Source: Myxococcales bacterium (GTDB lineage Bacteria > Myxococcota > Myxococcia > Myxococcales > Myxococcaceae). From it: DNA of 55,319 nucleotides. This document shows, in pieces, positions 40,732 to 48,902 of the stretch. The first letter of the stretch is position 1. Each line of letters starts with the position of its first letter. The stretch spans positions 1 through 55,319 of the forward strand of contig JAUXRI010000178.1 of NCBI GenBank assembly GCA_030681895.1. Reading direction: 5' to 3'. A program made the translations under genes and the position numbers. Below the pieces are notes generated by a model, which saw nothing but the letters and a program-made list of their open reading frames with translations, did no database searches and was not told the origin of the DNA.

Positions 40732-41775
40732 TCAGGCCTGAGTGGTCGCTGTCACGTCGACGATGGCGGGCGGCGCATCTTGCGTCTTGAACTCGGTGAT
40801 CAGTTTTCCGGCGACGTAGAGGAATGGGAACGAGACGAAGAGTCCGACGAAGCCGAGCAGGTGCTCCCACGCGATCAGGCTCATGATCAGCACGAAGCCC
40901 GGCAACGGCACGTGCCGCGACGCGAGCCTGGGGTTCAAGAAATACGACTCGATCTTGTGGAGCACGAACGTGAGTCCGACGAAGAGCCCGACGCCGAAGA
41001 AGCCCTTCGTCTGGTACGCGACGATGCTCAGCACCGCGCCCGAGATCAGGTTCCCGACGACGGGGATCAGCCCCGATACGAAGATCAGCAGCATCAACAT
41101 CGGCACGTGGGGGACCCCGATCAGCCACAAGACGGGCAGGGTGAGCACCGCGTTGACGGCCGCGACGATGAACTGGAGCTGCACCGTCAAGCTCACGGCC
41201 TCGGCGAGGTTCTCGCCCCAGCGCGTCAGCGTGCCGAAGAGCGAGTCGGGCGCGAGCGACTGACGGAACACGCGCAGGCGTTCCTCGTCGAGGAAGTACA
41301 CGACCGCGAGGATGAGCCCGATGATCGCGTAGATCACGAGGTGGCCCAGCGCGGCCGCCGACGTCGCGACGTTCGCCGCGTAGTGCTGCGCAGACTCCAC
41401 CATCTGCTCGGTGTCAGGCAGGTGCGGCTGCAGCTCGAGGAACAGCGGGTGCTCGCGGAAGGCGGCGATGCGCTCGGGCAGGGTGCTCCGCGTTTCTTTG
41501 ACGAGCTCGGCCAGACGACCCGCGCTCAGGTACGCCGTCAGCGTCACTGCCACCGCCGTCACGCCGAGCACCAGGCCCAGGGACACGACGCGGGTGAGCT
41601 TGAAGCGCCGTGACAGCAGCCCGGCCGACCAGAAGAGCATGCGCTCGAACGCGACGAAGAACGCGAGCAGCACCAGTAACTTCCGGAAGAGCAGCAGCAG
41701 GCTCAGGAACACCACGAGCGCCAGCACGCGCTTCGGCGTCTTCTCAGCGAAGAACTCGGCAACACGATCTCGCAT
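40732..41775 (-). CDS. AI-2E family transporter (PerM/TqsA-like membrane protein)
   Basis: A 347-residue, eight-helix-type membrane protein of the AI-2 exporter/PerM family, seen from its repeated long hydrophobic stretches, Ile-Gly-Val-Pro-His-Val-Pro-Met-Leu and Leu-Ile-Pro-Val-Val-Gly-Asn. Family members export AI-2 or act as antiporters; the actual substrate here is unknown. The ATG at 41775 has GGAGG four bases upstream and is preferred to a far-upstream start. Confidence 0.92.
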   Translation of the reverse strand: MRDRVAEFFAEKTPKRVLALVVFLSLLLLFRKLLVLLAFFVAFERMLFWSAGLLSRRFKLTRVVSLGLVLGVTAVAVTLTAYLSAGRLAELVKETRSTLPERIAAFREHPLFLELQPHLPDTEQMVESAQHYAANVATSAAALGHLVIYAIIGLILAVVYFLDEERLRVFRQSLAPDSLFGTLTRWGENLAEAVSLTVQLQFIVAAVNAVLTLPVLWLIGVPHVPMLMLLIFVSGLIPVVGNLISGAVLSIVAYQTKGFFGVGLFVGLTFVLHKIESYFLNPRLASRHVPLPGFVLIMSLIAWEHLLGFVGLFVSFPFLYVAGKLITEFKTQDAPPAIVDVTATTQA

Positions 41776-41830
41776 CAGGCCTCCAGAATGAGGAACCTCG
41801 CCTCGAGCGCTGTTGTATCGAACGTTCCGC

Positions 41831-42250
41831 ATGATGCCGTCGCCGATTCACGCAGAGGAAGTGGTTCAGCCCGAGTCGACCGGGGTCGTGCGCTTCACGT
41901 TCAGCGCCTGGCTTCTGACGGTCTTCGGCCTCCTCTGCACCGCGGCGGGCGGCTACTCCCTCTTCTCGTTGGTCTGGCTCAGTGCCGGCCAGCCCTCATC
42001 CGAGCTGTTTCAGTCTGGCGGTTCGCTCGCGGGCTTCTTCTTCTGTTGGTACCTGGTGCTCTTCGCGCAGGGAGTCATCGCGCTCGTGGGCGCGTGGTCG
42101 CTCGTGCGTCGACGTCACTGGAGCGTCTGCGTCGGGGCCGCGCTGGTCGTGATGGTCCCGTCATCGCCGCTCGTCTTCGTCAGCCTGCCGGTTGGCATCT
42201 GGTTGCTCGTGATGCTTCGTCGCCCGCACGTCAAGCAAGCGTTCGCCTGA
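41831..42250 (+). CDS. Hypothetical four-helix membrane protein
   Basis: About 139 residues with four hydrophobic segments and no recognised motif (Ser-Ala-Trp-Leu-Leu-Thr-Val-Phe-Gly-Leu-Leu, Gly-Phe-Phe-Phe-Cys-Trp-Tyr-Leu-Val-Leu, Gly-Ala-Ala-Leu-Val-Val-Met, Gly-Ile-Trp-Leu-Leu-Val-Met). It is divergent from the AI-2E-type gene. Two adjacent ATGs (41831, 41834) are possible starts. Converges with the TlpA-like gene three bases after its stop. Function unknown. Confidence 0.75.
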   Translation: MMPSPIHAEEVVQPESTGVVRFTFSAWLLTVFGLLCTAAGGYSLFSLVWLSAGQPSSELFQSGGSLAGFFFCWYLVLFAQGVIALVGAWSLVRRRHWSVCVGAALVVMVPSSPLVFVSLPVGIWLLVMLRRPHVKQAFA

Positions 42251-42253
42251 AGC

Positions 42254-42841
42254 TCACTCGCCGTGGGTGATCAGATCTCTCGCCGCGCCGTAGTTCTCTT
42301 CGTGAATCGCGCCGACCCGCACGCACCGCACGCTGCCTTTGGGATCGATGAGCACGTGAATCGGGATCGCCGCGTTGCGATCGACGCTGAGGCCGTCGAG
42401 GAAGGGGCCGAAGTCGTCCTCCCCGCGGATCCAGCGAATCGCTCCCGGCAGGTTCTTCTCTCGCCACTTCTCGAGCGCCGGCTGCGACGCGGGCTCATCG
42501 ACGCTGAGCAGCTCGAACGTCACCGGCACGTTCTCTCGCGTGAACGCCTCACGCCACCGGGTCAGCATGCCCATCTCGTCGACGCATGGCTTGCACCAGG
42601 TCGCCCAGACGTTGAGCCACGTCCATCCGGCGGCCTTCGGAACGGGCTCTCCGAACGGGCGCTCGGGCGCTGGCACGTACTTCTTCGCGCCAGCCGGGTA
42701 GCTCCTGTCACAGAAGGCGGCGGCGCTGGCCTGGGTGTTCTTCTTCACGGAGGCGAAACGCGACGGAGCAGGCCCCGTCGTCTTCTCTTCGCACCCTGCC
42801 AGCAGCAGCCAGCCCACCATCAGCGCGCGTTCAAATCGCAC
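42254..42841 (-). CDS. TlpA/ResA-like thioredoxin-fold lipoprotein
   Basis: A 195-residue protein. Starting at GTG 42841, it has a short signal with lipobox Leu-Ala-Gly-Cys near residue 17, then a thioredoxin-like domain with the redox motif Trp-Cys-Lys-Pro-Cys and a cis-proline region Ala-Ile-Pro-Ile-His-Val. TlpA/ResA proteins reduce or isomerise disulfides outside the cytoplasmic membrane. The GTG lies 11 bp inside the end of the upstream OmpA-like gene, which in turn overlaps a VKOR-DsbA gene, so the three form one disulfide-handling operon. Confidence 0.88.
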   Translation of the reverse strand: MRFERALMVGWLLLAGCEEKTTGPAPSRFASVKKNTQASAAAFCDRSYPAGAKKYVPAPERPFGEPVPKAAGWTWLNVWATWCKPCVDEMGMLTRWREAFTRENVPVTFELLSVDEPASQPALEKWREKNLPGAIRWIRGEDDFGPFLDGLSVDRNAAIPIHVLIDPKGSVRCVRVGAIHEENYGAARDLITHGE

Positions 42842-43517
42842 AGTCGATCCACGCCACGAAGGCACTGCGGTTGATCTCCACGTCGGTGCAGGCGGTGCTG
42901 CGTGAGCGGCTCCACGAACAGAACTCGTCACCGAGCTGCGCGTACTGCTCACCGAGCCACAGGAGCCCGACCTGGTTCTTCAGATCGCCGTCCTTGAACT
43001 TGCTCTGCAGGTGGTCGAGCACCGCCTTCGCGCGATCGCGGCTGAGGGTCTCGTTCAGAGCCGACGCGCCGTCGGTGCTGGCCCGCGAGACGACGAAGAA
43101 GAAGCTCGCGCCGCGTTGATCGCTCCACGCCTTCTCGATCGCCGTCGCCGCGTCAGGGTCGAGCTCGGTCTTGCTCGCGTCGAACTGAATGATGTGGGCC
43201 CGCTTCGAGAGCGGCTTGAACAACGCGTTGAAGTCGTCGCCCGAGAGCGCCGCCACCTTCTTCGCCTCCATCGGTTGGCAGCCACGCCCGCCTGCGCCGT
43301 CGATCAACCCGCACGCGCCTGCGACGCGGCGGATGATCGTCTTGAGCTGCGGTGTGCAGTAGCTGTCGTCCGACACGCTCGCGATCGCGACGTCCTTCGC
43401 TTCGCTCGCCGTCTCTTTGAGGCGCGTCTGCGCGGCGTGCGACCAGGCGGCGACCATGATCGCCGGAATCACTACGCACACGCCCATCAGGCCGAATCGT
43501 TGCGTCGTCTCGTTCAT
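42831..43517 (-). CDS. OmpA-like C-terminal-domain protein, membrane-anchored, cysteine-containing
   Basis: A 228-residue protein with an N-terminal membrane anchor (residues 8-28) and an OmpA-like peptidoglycan-binding region around 105-185 (Ile-Ile-Gln-Phe-Asp-Ala-Ser-Lys-Thr-Glu-Leu, then Ser-Arg-Asp-Arg-Ala-Lys-Ala-Val). Extra cysteines before and after the domain fit oxidative folding by its neighbours. Overlaps the VKOR-DsbA gene by 4 bp upstream and the TlpA-like gene downstream. The OmpA assignment is moderate; Gly-x-x-Asp motifs are not perfect. Confidence 0.75.
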   Translation of the reverse strand: MNETTQRFGLMGVCVVIPAIMVAAWSHAAQTRLKETASEAKDVAIASVSDDSYCTPQLKTIIRRVAGACGLIDGAGGRGCQPMEAKKVAALSGDDFNALFKPLSKRAHIIQFDASKTELDPDAATAIEKAWSDQRGASFFFVVSRASTDGASALNETLSRDRAKAVLDHLQSKFKDGDLKNQVGLLWLGEQYAQLGDEFCSWSRSRSTACTDVEINRSAFVAWIDCAI

Positions 43518-44824
43518 GGCTTCGCGGCTCCCGGCTTCTTCTGCGAACGGGCCAGCTTCCCCTGCTTCGAGAGCATGTTGCTCAAGGTGAACTCGAGGCC
43601 GAGGTCCGTGTCTTCGTCACACATGCGCGCGTTGCCGACGAAGAGCTGCGGCGTGAGCACCGGAATCGCGTTCGCCACCGCCCAGCGAAGGCTCTTGGTG
43701 AGCTTGCTCTTGACCTGCGTGCCGCCGAGGCAGCCCTTCACTTTCGGGAAGGTGCTCTCGATCTTCGAGCGAAGCGCGTTGTCGTCCTTCGCGGCGAGGT
43801 CGCGCAGCTTCTCCTGGTTCTTGAACGCCCAGACCAGCACCTCGTGGGCGGACTTCTGATCCTTCGTTCCCGAGAGTCCGGCAGCGCACAGCATCGCCTC
43901 GCTCACCGCACACGCGCCGGGGTGGAGCGCCTCGGTCACCATCCAATTGCAGGCCGGGTCGAGGGGGAAGAGCACGGCTTTCAGGTCGAGACGCTTTCGC
44001 AAGCTGCTGGTGCCGAGGCGTTCATCGAAGGCCTTGCAGGCGGGGCAGAGCGGGTCGAGCACCTCGATCGCGGGCTCTCCGTCACCCGACGGGAGCGGGA
44101 TCATCACCTCGTTCGGGTCGTCACCGCTCACCAACGAGCCACAGCCGGCGAGGGCTTTCTTCGCGTCAGGTGACGGCGTGAAGATCACGTAGGTGATCGA
44201 GAGGAACGCGACGAAGAGCACGCCCTCGACGAACCACAGCGCGAACTTTCCACCGAGCGGTGCGAAGTCGTGCGGCGCCGAGTTCTTCTGATGCGCGATG
44301 ACGGCGCCCATGAAGACCATCGCGCTCGAGACGTAGATGCCGACGCACACCTTGCAGGTCTCGCCGACCTTCGCGACCGAGAGGTAGCCGTACACGAGGC
44401 TCATCAGGACGGGCAACGCGGTGGCGGCAAGCAGGAAGAGCGTCTCGGGCCGCGTCGGCTTGCCGCGCCACAGCAGCAGGCCACCCCGGTAGAGCAGGAA
44501 CGCGAACGTCGCGAGCGCCCAGAGGCTCACCGGCATGCCGCCCCAGAGGCTCTCGCGAAAGTACGAGCTGTACGGGCTCATCATCACGGCTTTGCAGCCG
44601 CTCTCGCCGAGCTCCTTGCCCGCGCCGGGAATGAAGGAGCAGTGAATCGAGTGCACCTGCCGATCGAGGTGCTGAATGAAGTCGCTGGTGCTGACCGCAG
44701 AGAAGATGCAGCCGAGCAGGGCTCCAACGACGAGGACCATCAACGGCCAACGGGTCTCGCGGCCAGACTGCGGCTGATCGAGTTCTCCGTCGAGAGCCAG
44801 ACTCCCGTCGGGGTTTCGCATCAT
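43514..44824 (-). CDS. Vitamin K epoxide reductase (VKOR) - DsbA/thioredoxin fusion
   Basis: A 436-residue membrane oxidoreductase. The N-terminal half is a VKOR domain with four or five membrane helices, an extramembrane Cys pair (His-Cys-Ser ... Gly-Cys-Lys) and the quinone-site motif Cys-Lys-Val-Cys. The C-terminal half is a DsbA-like domain with Pro-Leu-Cys-Pro-Ala-Cys-Lys-Ala-Phe. VKOR replaces DsbB in many bacteria, passing electrons from DsbA to quinone; fusing both gives a complete disulfide-forming unit. Start ATG 44824 (second ATG adjacent). It heads an operon with an OmpA-like protein and a TlpA-like lipoprotein. Confidence 0.93.
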   Translation of the reverse strand: MMRNPDGSLALDGELDQPQSGRETRWPLMVLVVGALLGCIFSAVSTSDFIQHLDRQVHSIHCSFIPGAGKELGESGCKAVMMSPYSSYFRESLWGGMPVSLWALATFAFLLYRGGLLLWRGKPTRPETLFLLAATALPVLMSLVYGYLSVAKVGETCKVCVGIYVSSAMVFMGAVIAHQKNSAPHDFAPLGGKFALWFVEGVLFVAFLSITYVIFTPSPDAKKALAGCGSLVSGDDPNEVMIPLPSGDGEPAIEVLDPLCPACKAFDERLGTSSLRKRLDLKAVLFPLDPACNWMVTEALHPGACAVSEAMLCAAGLSGTKDQKSAHEVLVWAFKNQEKLRDLAAKDDNALRSKIESTFPKVKGCLGGTQVKSKLTKSLRWAVANAIPVLTPQLFVGNARMCDEDTDLGLEFTLSNMLSKQGKLARSQKKPGAAKP

Positions 44825-44939
44825 GGAGCGCCTCGTAGCACCCGCAGCGGCCAGAGACACGAGCGGCGCACACTGAGGGGAACCGCGCCTTCTTCATCTC
44901 GACAAGCGGAGTTCGAGGACTGTACGGAGCGGCAACGCG

Positions 44940-46028
44940 ATGAGGGGATCGAAACTCGGGGATTGGGCCTTGCTTGCGATTGCCTGCTGCACTGGGGCCG
45001 CAGCGATCATCTTTCGGGTTCTGGCGGCCCGTTTCGCGCTGCCGCTGCCAAAGCGTTGGGAGCACTTTCCGGACACCCTGCCGTTCTCGATTCGTTTCGT
45101 GCTCGACCGTGGGGTGACGACGCTGGTGGTCGGCGGGTGTGCGCTTCTTCTTGTCTCCGGGGTTCTTGCCTTCGCCCTCACACGATGGCGGCTCTTCGCG
45201 CGTGGGTTGTTGCTCGTTCTCATCGCGTTCGGGCTGTCGTCTGCGGGCATCGCGGCCGTTGGCCTGCAACAGGCTGCTCGGCAGTGCGTCTTCACTCTCT
45301 CGAACGACCTCGAGTGCTGCCGCTGTCCGACGACGCCCGAGATGATCGGGTTCGACCCGCTGGAGTGCCACTGCACCAGCACTGGGTTGGTTCGGGAGAC
45401 CCTGTGGGCCATGGAACGTTTCGAAGGGAGCACGATCGGGGATCGGCTCCGCTTCCCCCCTCCTGGCGTCGCGGACGATTCGCAGCTCCGCCTGGTGAGA
45501 GTGAAGTCCACCGCGGACGGCGTGGCCTATACGATCGATGGGACGGCTGCTCCCGTGGTGCAGTGTCGTTACGGCGTGCCGTGCAGCAGCCAAACCCACG
45601 AGTGTGGCCCCTGCCAGCTGGACGAAGACGGTTCACCGAAGGTCCTGGAGATCGACGCCGACCTGTCCTGCATCGATGCGAAGGTTGGGCGCGGTGCGCT
45701 CACTGGGTTCGTCGAGCTCCGTCGCACGGTGTGGGCGGACGAGAGCACGGGACAGGCCATCCCCACCGACCTCGATGAGGCGAAGTCCATTCCGACTGAG
45801 CGCACCGAGCTGATCGGCTCGGTGGCGGAGCTCGAGCGCAGCAAAGACCGAGGCGTCGCGGGTGCTGTGTTGGGAGGGGGCCGTGCCGCGCCGATGCGCC
45901 GGGGTGGTGTGCGCACCTGCCGCGTTCTGACGACCCTCTCGCCAATGCTGACTGGGCAACTCGACGGCGAACTCACGACTGCTCGCGCCATCGTGCGACT
46001 CGAGGTTGTCGGTGACAACGCTCAGTGA
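44940..46028 (+). CDS. Hypothetical membrane protein with Cys-cluster extracellular domain
   Basis: A 362-residue protein. Three N-terminal hydrophobic helices (about residues 9-28, 60-82 and 85-108) precede a soluble domain with two cysteine clusters (Cys-Cys-Arg-Cys ... Cys-His-Cys near 130-150, and Cys-Arg-Tyr-Gly-Val-Pro-Cys ... Cys-Gly-Pro-Cys near 205-225). It is divergent from the VKOR-DsbA operon (115 bp between starts), so it may be a client of that disulfide machinery. No known family recognised. Confidence 0.8.
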   Translation: MRGSKLGDWALLAIACCTGAAAIIFRVLAARFALPLPKRWEHFPDTLPFSIRFVLDRGVTTLVVGGCALLLVSGVLAFALTRWRLFARGLLLVLIAFGLSSAGIAAVGLQQAARQCVFTLSNDLECCRCPTTPEMIGFDPLECHCTSTGLVRETLWAMERFEGSTIGDRLRFPPPGVADDSQLRLVRVKSTADGVAYTIDGTAAPVVQCRYGVPCSSQTHECGPCQLDEDGSPKVLEIDADLSCIDAKVGRGALTGFVELRRTVWADESTGQAIPTDLDEAKSIPTERTELIGSVAELERSKDRGVAGAVLGGGRAAPMRRGGVRTCRVLTTLSPMLTGQLDGELTTARAIVRLEVVGDNAQ

Positions 46029-46097
46029 TCGTCGGAGCCACTGAGGTCGTGCGGCAACCATCCGACATCACTTCTGTTTCGCCGCTGGCCGGACAAG

Positions 46098-46128
46098 AAA
46101 AAGGCCGTCGGAGTCGCCTCCAACGGCC
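46098..46128 (-). terminator. Rho-independent terminator of tRNA-Gln
   Basis: GGCCGT + GGAG arms (46103-46108 and 46110-46113) pair with CTCC and ACGGCC (46118-46121 and 46123-46128), with one mismatch and a TCGC loop. On the minus strand the stem is followed by TTTTT (46102-46098). It lies 15 bp past the 3' end of the tRNA. Confidence 0.85.
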
Positions 46129-46142
46129 GTCGTGCTGCGTTG

Positions 46143-46214
46143 CTGGGGAACTAGGATTCGAACCTAGATAAGCAGAGTCAGAGTCTGCTGTCCTAGCCGT
46201 TAGACGATTCCCCA
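46143..46214 (-). tRNA. tRNA-Gln (anticodon CUG)
   Basis: A 72-base tRNA on the minus strand. The acceptor stem is TGGGGAA/TTCCCCA with discriminator G. The anticodon stem GCAGA/TCTGC encloses the loop CTCTGAC, giving anticodon CUG (bases 46181-46179), which reads CAG. The T-arm carries GGTTCGAATCC. The 3' CCA is not encoded. It is on the same strand as, and downstream of, gltX and two small genes, with a terminator right after. Confidence 0.97.
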
Positions 46215-46225
46215 AGATGTGACTG

Positions 46226-46576
46226 CTACTTCTGAGGCTTGGATGGTTTTCCCTTACCAGAAGTCTCGTCGTTTGGAACAACGTAAATGCGCACCTCTTC
46301 GTTCGCTTCGTAGACGTTGAGACCCAGCCACGCGCCCTTTCCTGACGGGTTGGGAATGTGGATCGCCTTCACGCCGGGCTGGTTGATGACGTTGCGCCAG
46401 GTGCTGGGCGAATAGACCTTCTTGTAGAACTTCAGCGTGCCTTCCCAGTCGGAAGGGCTCTTGTACCGGTGCTCGCCGACCTGCCGCGCGTTCTCGGGCA
46501 AGGTGGCTCCCAGGTCGCTCGTCGCGAACGACGGCACCGACACCACCACGGCCAACATCACGAGCGCGCGTCTCAT
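46226..46576 (-). CDS. Small secreted protein, uncharacterised
   Basis: A 116-residue protein with a signal peptide (Met-Arg-Arg, hydrophobic, Ala-Thr near residue 19) and a mixed alpha/beta domain rich in Lys/Tyr/Pro (Lys-Phe-Tyr-Lys-Lys-Val-Tyr-Ser-Pro-Ser-Thr-Trp). A GGAG site precedes the ATG. It follows the CPBP-type gene on the same strand, 11 bp away. Function unknown. Confidence 0.8.
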   Translation of the reverse strand: MRRALVMLAVVVSVPSFATSDLGATLPENARQVGEHRYKSPSDWEGTLKFYKKVYSPSTWRNVINQPGVKAIHIPNPSGKGAWLGLNVYEANEEVRIYVVPNDETSGKGKPSKPQK

Positions 46577-46587
46577 CGAAGGCTCCT

Positions 46588-47340
46588 TCACAACCACTTC
46601 CAGGCCGAGATCAGGTCCATGAAGACCGCCACGATGCCGTGAAGCAGCGCTCCATACCAGAAGCTGCGCGTCCTCAAGGCGAGAATGCCCAGCGCGATAC
46701 CGGCCACGATGCTGCCCAGCGCCTCGAGCTCGGCCTTGCCCAGGTGCATCACCGCGAACGGAGCCACCTGACACAGCACGGCGCCGACGCGCCCGAACTT
46801 CGGGAGCAGGCCGTTGAGCATCCACCCTCGGAACAGGAACTCCCAGCCGACGAAGTAGGCGAAGTAGCAGAGCTCGTACAACGCGAAGAGCGGGAGGCTG
46901 GTGACGCTCTTGCCCTCGATGTTCAGCGAGAAGGCCGCGTTGCCGGCGAGCGGGTAGATGCCTTTGAAGGCGTCGAGCTTCGAGGCGATGAACGCGGCTG
47001 GCAGCATCACCGTGAGGAACACGCCGGTGATCAACAGCCCCTGCCGCCAGTTGCCCAGGCCGAAGCCGTACTTGCGGTGAAAGCTGCCCTTCGTCGCGAC
47101 CGAGAGGATGAGCGGGATGATCAGGTACAGCAGCAACGACGAGCCGAACCACCAGAAGTGGCCAATCACGTTCGCCGCCGGGTGCTTGTCGAAACGATCG
47201 CCGACGAGGTTGCGGAAGTAGCCGGTGTTGCCCTGGTAGTGCGAGATGATCAGCAGCGCGCTCGCGCCGCAGATCACGACCGTGGGCTCCGAGAGGAACC
47301 CGGCGAGGTAGCGGCGGAAGAAGGTGACGAGTCGCTTCAC
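46588..47340 (-). CDS. CPBP-family intramembrane metalloprotease
   Basis: A 250-residue multi-pass membrane protein of the CAAX protease/bacteriocin-processing (Abi) family. The conserved motifs are Glu-Phe-Leu-Phe-Arg-Gly-Trp (motif 1, Glu-x3-Arg), Phe-Ala-Val-Met-His-Leu-Gly (motif 2 with His), and Leu-Leu-His-Gly-Ile-Val-Ala-Val-Phe-Met-Asp (motif 3). Substrate unknown. Start ATG 47340 overlaps the gltX stop by 4 bp. Confidence 0.9.
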   Translation of the reverse strand: MKRLVTFFRRYLAGFLSEPTVVICGASALLIISHYQGNTGYFRNLVGDRFDKHPAANVIGHFWWFGSSLLLYLIIPLILSVATKGSFHRKYGFGLGNWRQGLLITGVFLTVMLPAAFIASKLDAFKGIYPLAGNAAFSLNIEGKSVTSLPLFALYELCYFAYFVGWEFLFRGWMLNGLLPKFGRVGAVLCQVAPFAVMHLGKAELEALGSIVAGIALGILALRTRSFWYGALLHGIVAVFMDLISAWKWL

Positions 47341-48782
47341 CTGAGCGCCGCGTCGATGCGGTGGAACGTCTCCTCACGTCCGAGCAGCTCGAGCGTGACG
47401 CCGATGCCCGGGCTCTCGGTGCCGCCCGTCGCTGCGACGCGAACCGGCTGCGCCACCGCGCCAGGCTTCGTGGCGTTCGCCTCGGCGACCGTCTTCATGA
47501 GCGGGTCGATCGCCGCCGTCGTCCACTCCGCCAGCTTGGCGAACTCGTCGCGCGCCTTGCCCAGCAGCACCTTACCCTCGGGCGTCAGGTGCTTCGCCGC
47601 GGCCGCGCCGTCGATGGTGACGCCGTGCGCGTAGTAGTTGCGGAGCTTCTCGGCCATCTCGACCAGCGACGCGCTCCGCTCGGCGAAGGCCTTCACCCCA
47701 AGCTCGAGCTTCGCGTCGACCACCGCGTCGGGCGCTCCGGCAGCCTGGAGGAATGGCAGCAGCTGCATCGCCACCTGCAGCGGCTCGGTCGTCTTGATCC
47801 AATGCTTGTTGGTCGCGACCAGCTTGGTGGGGTTCCACACGCCCTGCGACTTGCCGACGTGCTCGAAGTCGAACTTCGCGATCAGCTCGTCGCGCGTGAA
47901 GAGCTCCTCGTTGCCGTGGCTCCAGCCCAGACGCGCGATGAAGTTGATCAGCGCGTTCGGGAGAATGCCGTTCGCCTTGTGGCGCATCACGTCCGCTTCG
48001 GGGTGCTTGCGCTTGCTCAGCTTCGAGTTGTCCTGCGCGAAGATCAGCGGAATGTGCGCGAACTGCGGCGGCGTCCACCCGAAGGCCTCGTAGAGCATCA
48101 GCTGCGGGAAGGTGCTGTTGATGTGCTCCTGGCCGCGGGCGACGTGACTGATGGCCATGTCGTGATCGTCGACCACGCAGCCGAAGTTGTAGAGCGGCAC
48201 GCCGTCGCTGCGCATGATCACGAAGTCGTCGAAGTCGTCGTACGGCTTCTCGATGCGGCCGAGTACGAGATCATCGAACCCGAACCGGCCTTCGCGCTTC
48301 GGCATCTTGAAACGAACGAGGGCAGGGCGATCGAGCTTCTCGGTCTTGTCTCGCCACGGGCTCGTGAACTTGAACCCGGCGGAGCGCAGATCGTCGCCGT
48401 CCTTCAGCCCCTTCTCGGTCGCGAACGCCTTGCGGGCGTCGGTCAGCTCCGCCTCGGTCGAGTAGTCGCGGTACGCCCAACCGGAGGCGATCAGCTGCTC
48501 CGCGAGCTCGGTGTAGCGGCCGAGCTTCTTCATCTGGAAGTAGGGGCCGTGACCGCCGTCCTTGCCCGGGCCCTCGTCCCAGTCGATGCCCAGCCACGTC
48601 AGCCCGTCGAGGATCGCCTGGAGCGACTCCGGCGTGCTGCGCTCCTGATCGGTGTCCTCGACGCGGAGCACGAAGGTGCCGCCGTGCCGACGGGCGTACA
48701 GCCAGTTGAAGAGCGCGGTCCGGGCGCCGCCGATGTGAAGGTAGCCAGTCGGAGACGGGGCAAATCGAAGACGAGGCTTCAT
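47337..48782 (-). CDS. gltX: Glutamyl-tRNA synthetase
   Basis: A 481-residue class I synthetase charging tRNA with glutamate. The HIGH motif appears as Tyr-Leu-His-Ile-Gly-Gly-Ala and the KMSKS motif as Lys-Leu-Ser-Lys-Arg-Lys; Phe-Ala-Pro-Ser-Pro-Thr-Gly opens the catalytic domain. The ATG at 48782 is preferred to a GTG 12 bases upstream. Overlaps the CPBP gene by 4 bp. Whether it also charges tRNA-Gln (as non-discriminating enzymes do before GatCAB) cannot be read from this window. Confidence 0.97.
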   Translation of the reverse strand: MKPRLRFAPSPTGYLHIGGARTALFNWLYARRHGGTFVLRVEDTDQERSTPESLQAILDGLTWLGIDWDEGPGKDGGHGPYFQMKKLGRYTELAEQLIASGWAYRDYSTEAELTDARKAFATEKGLKDGDDLRSAGFKFTSPWRDKTEKLDRPALVRFKMPKREGRFGFDDLVLGRIEKPYDDFDDFVIMRSDGVPLYNFGCVVDDHDMAISHVARGQEHINSTFPQLMLYEAFGWTPPQFAHIPLIFAQDNSKLSKRKHPEADVMRHKANGILPNALINFIARLGWSHGNEELFTRDELIAKFDFEHVGKSQGVWNPTKLVATNKHWIKTTEPLQVAMQLLPFLQAAGAPDAVVDAKLELGVKAFAERSASLVEMAEKLRNYYAHGVTIDGAAAAKHLTPEGKVLLGKARDEFAKLAEWTTAAIDPLMKTVAEANATKPGAVAQPVRVAATGGTESPGIGVTLELLGREETFHRIDAALR

Positions 48783-48902
48783 GGGTCGGCGCACCTAGCA
48801 GACCTCTGGGACGCAAGGGATCAGTCTCGCTGACGAAGCGAAGCGGCGTTCCTCGGTACTTGAGGCTAGAGTCTTCGACCGGCCGGCCGTCTGGAGTGGT
48901 TC

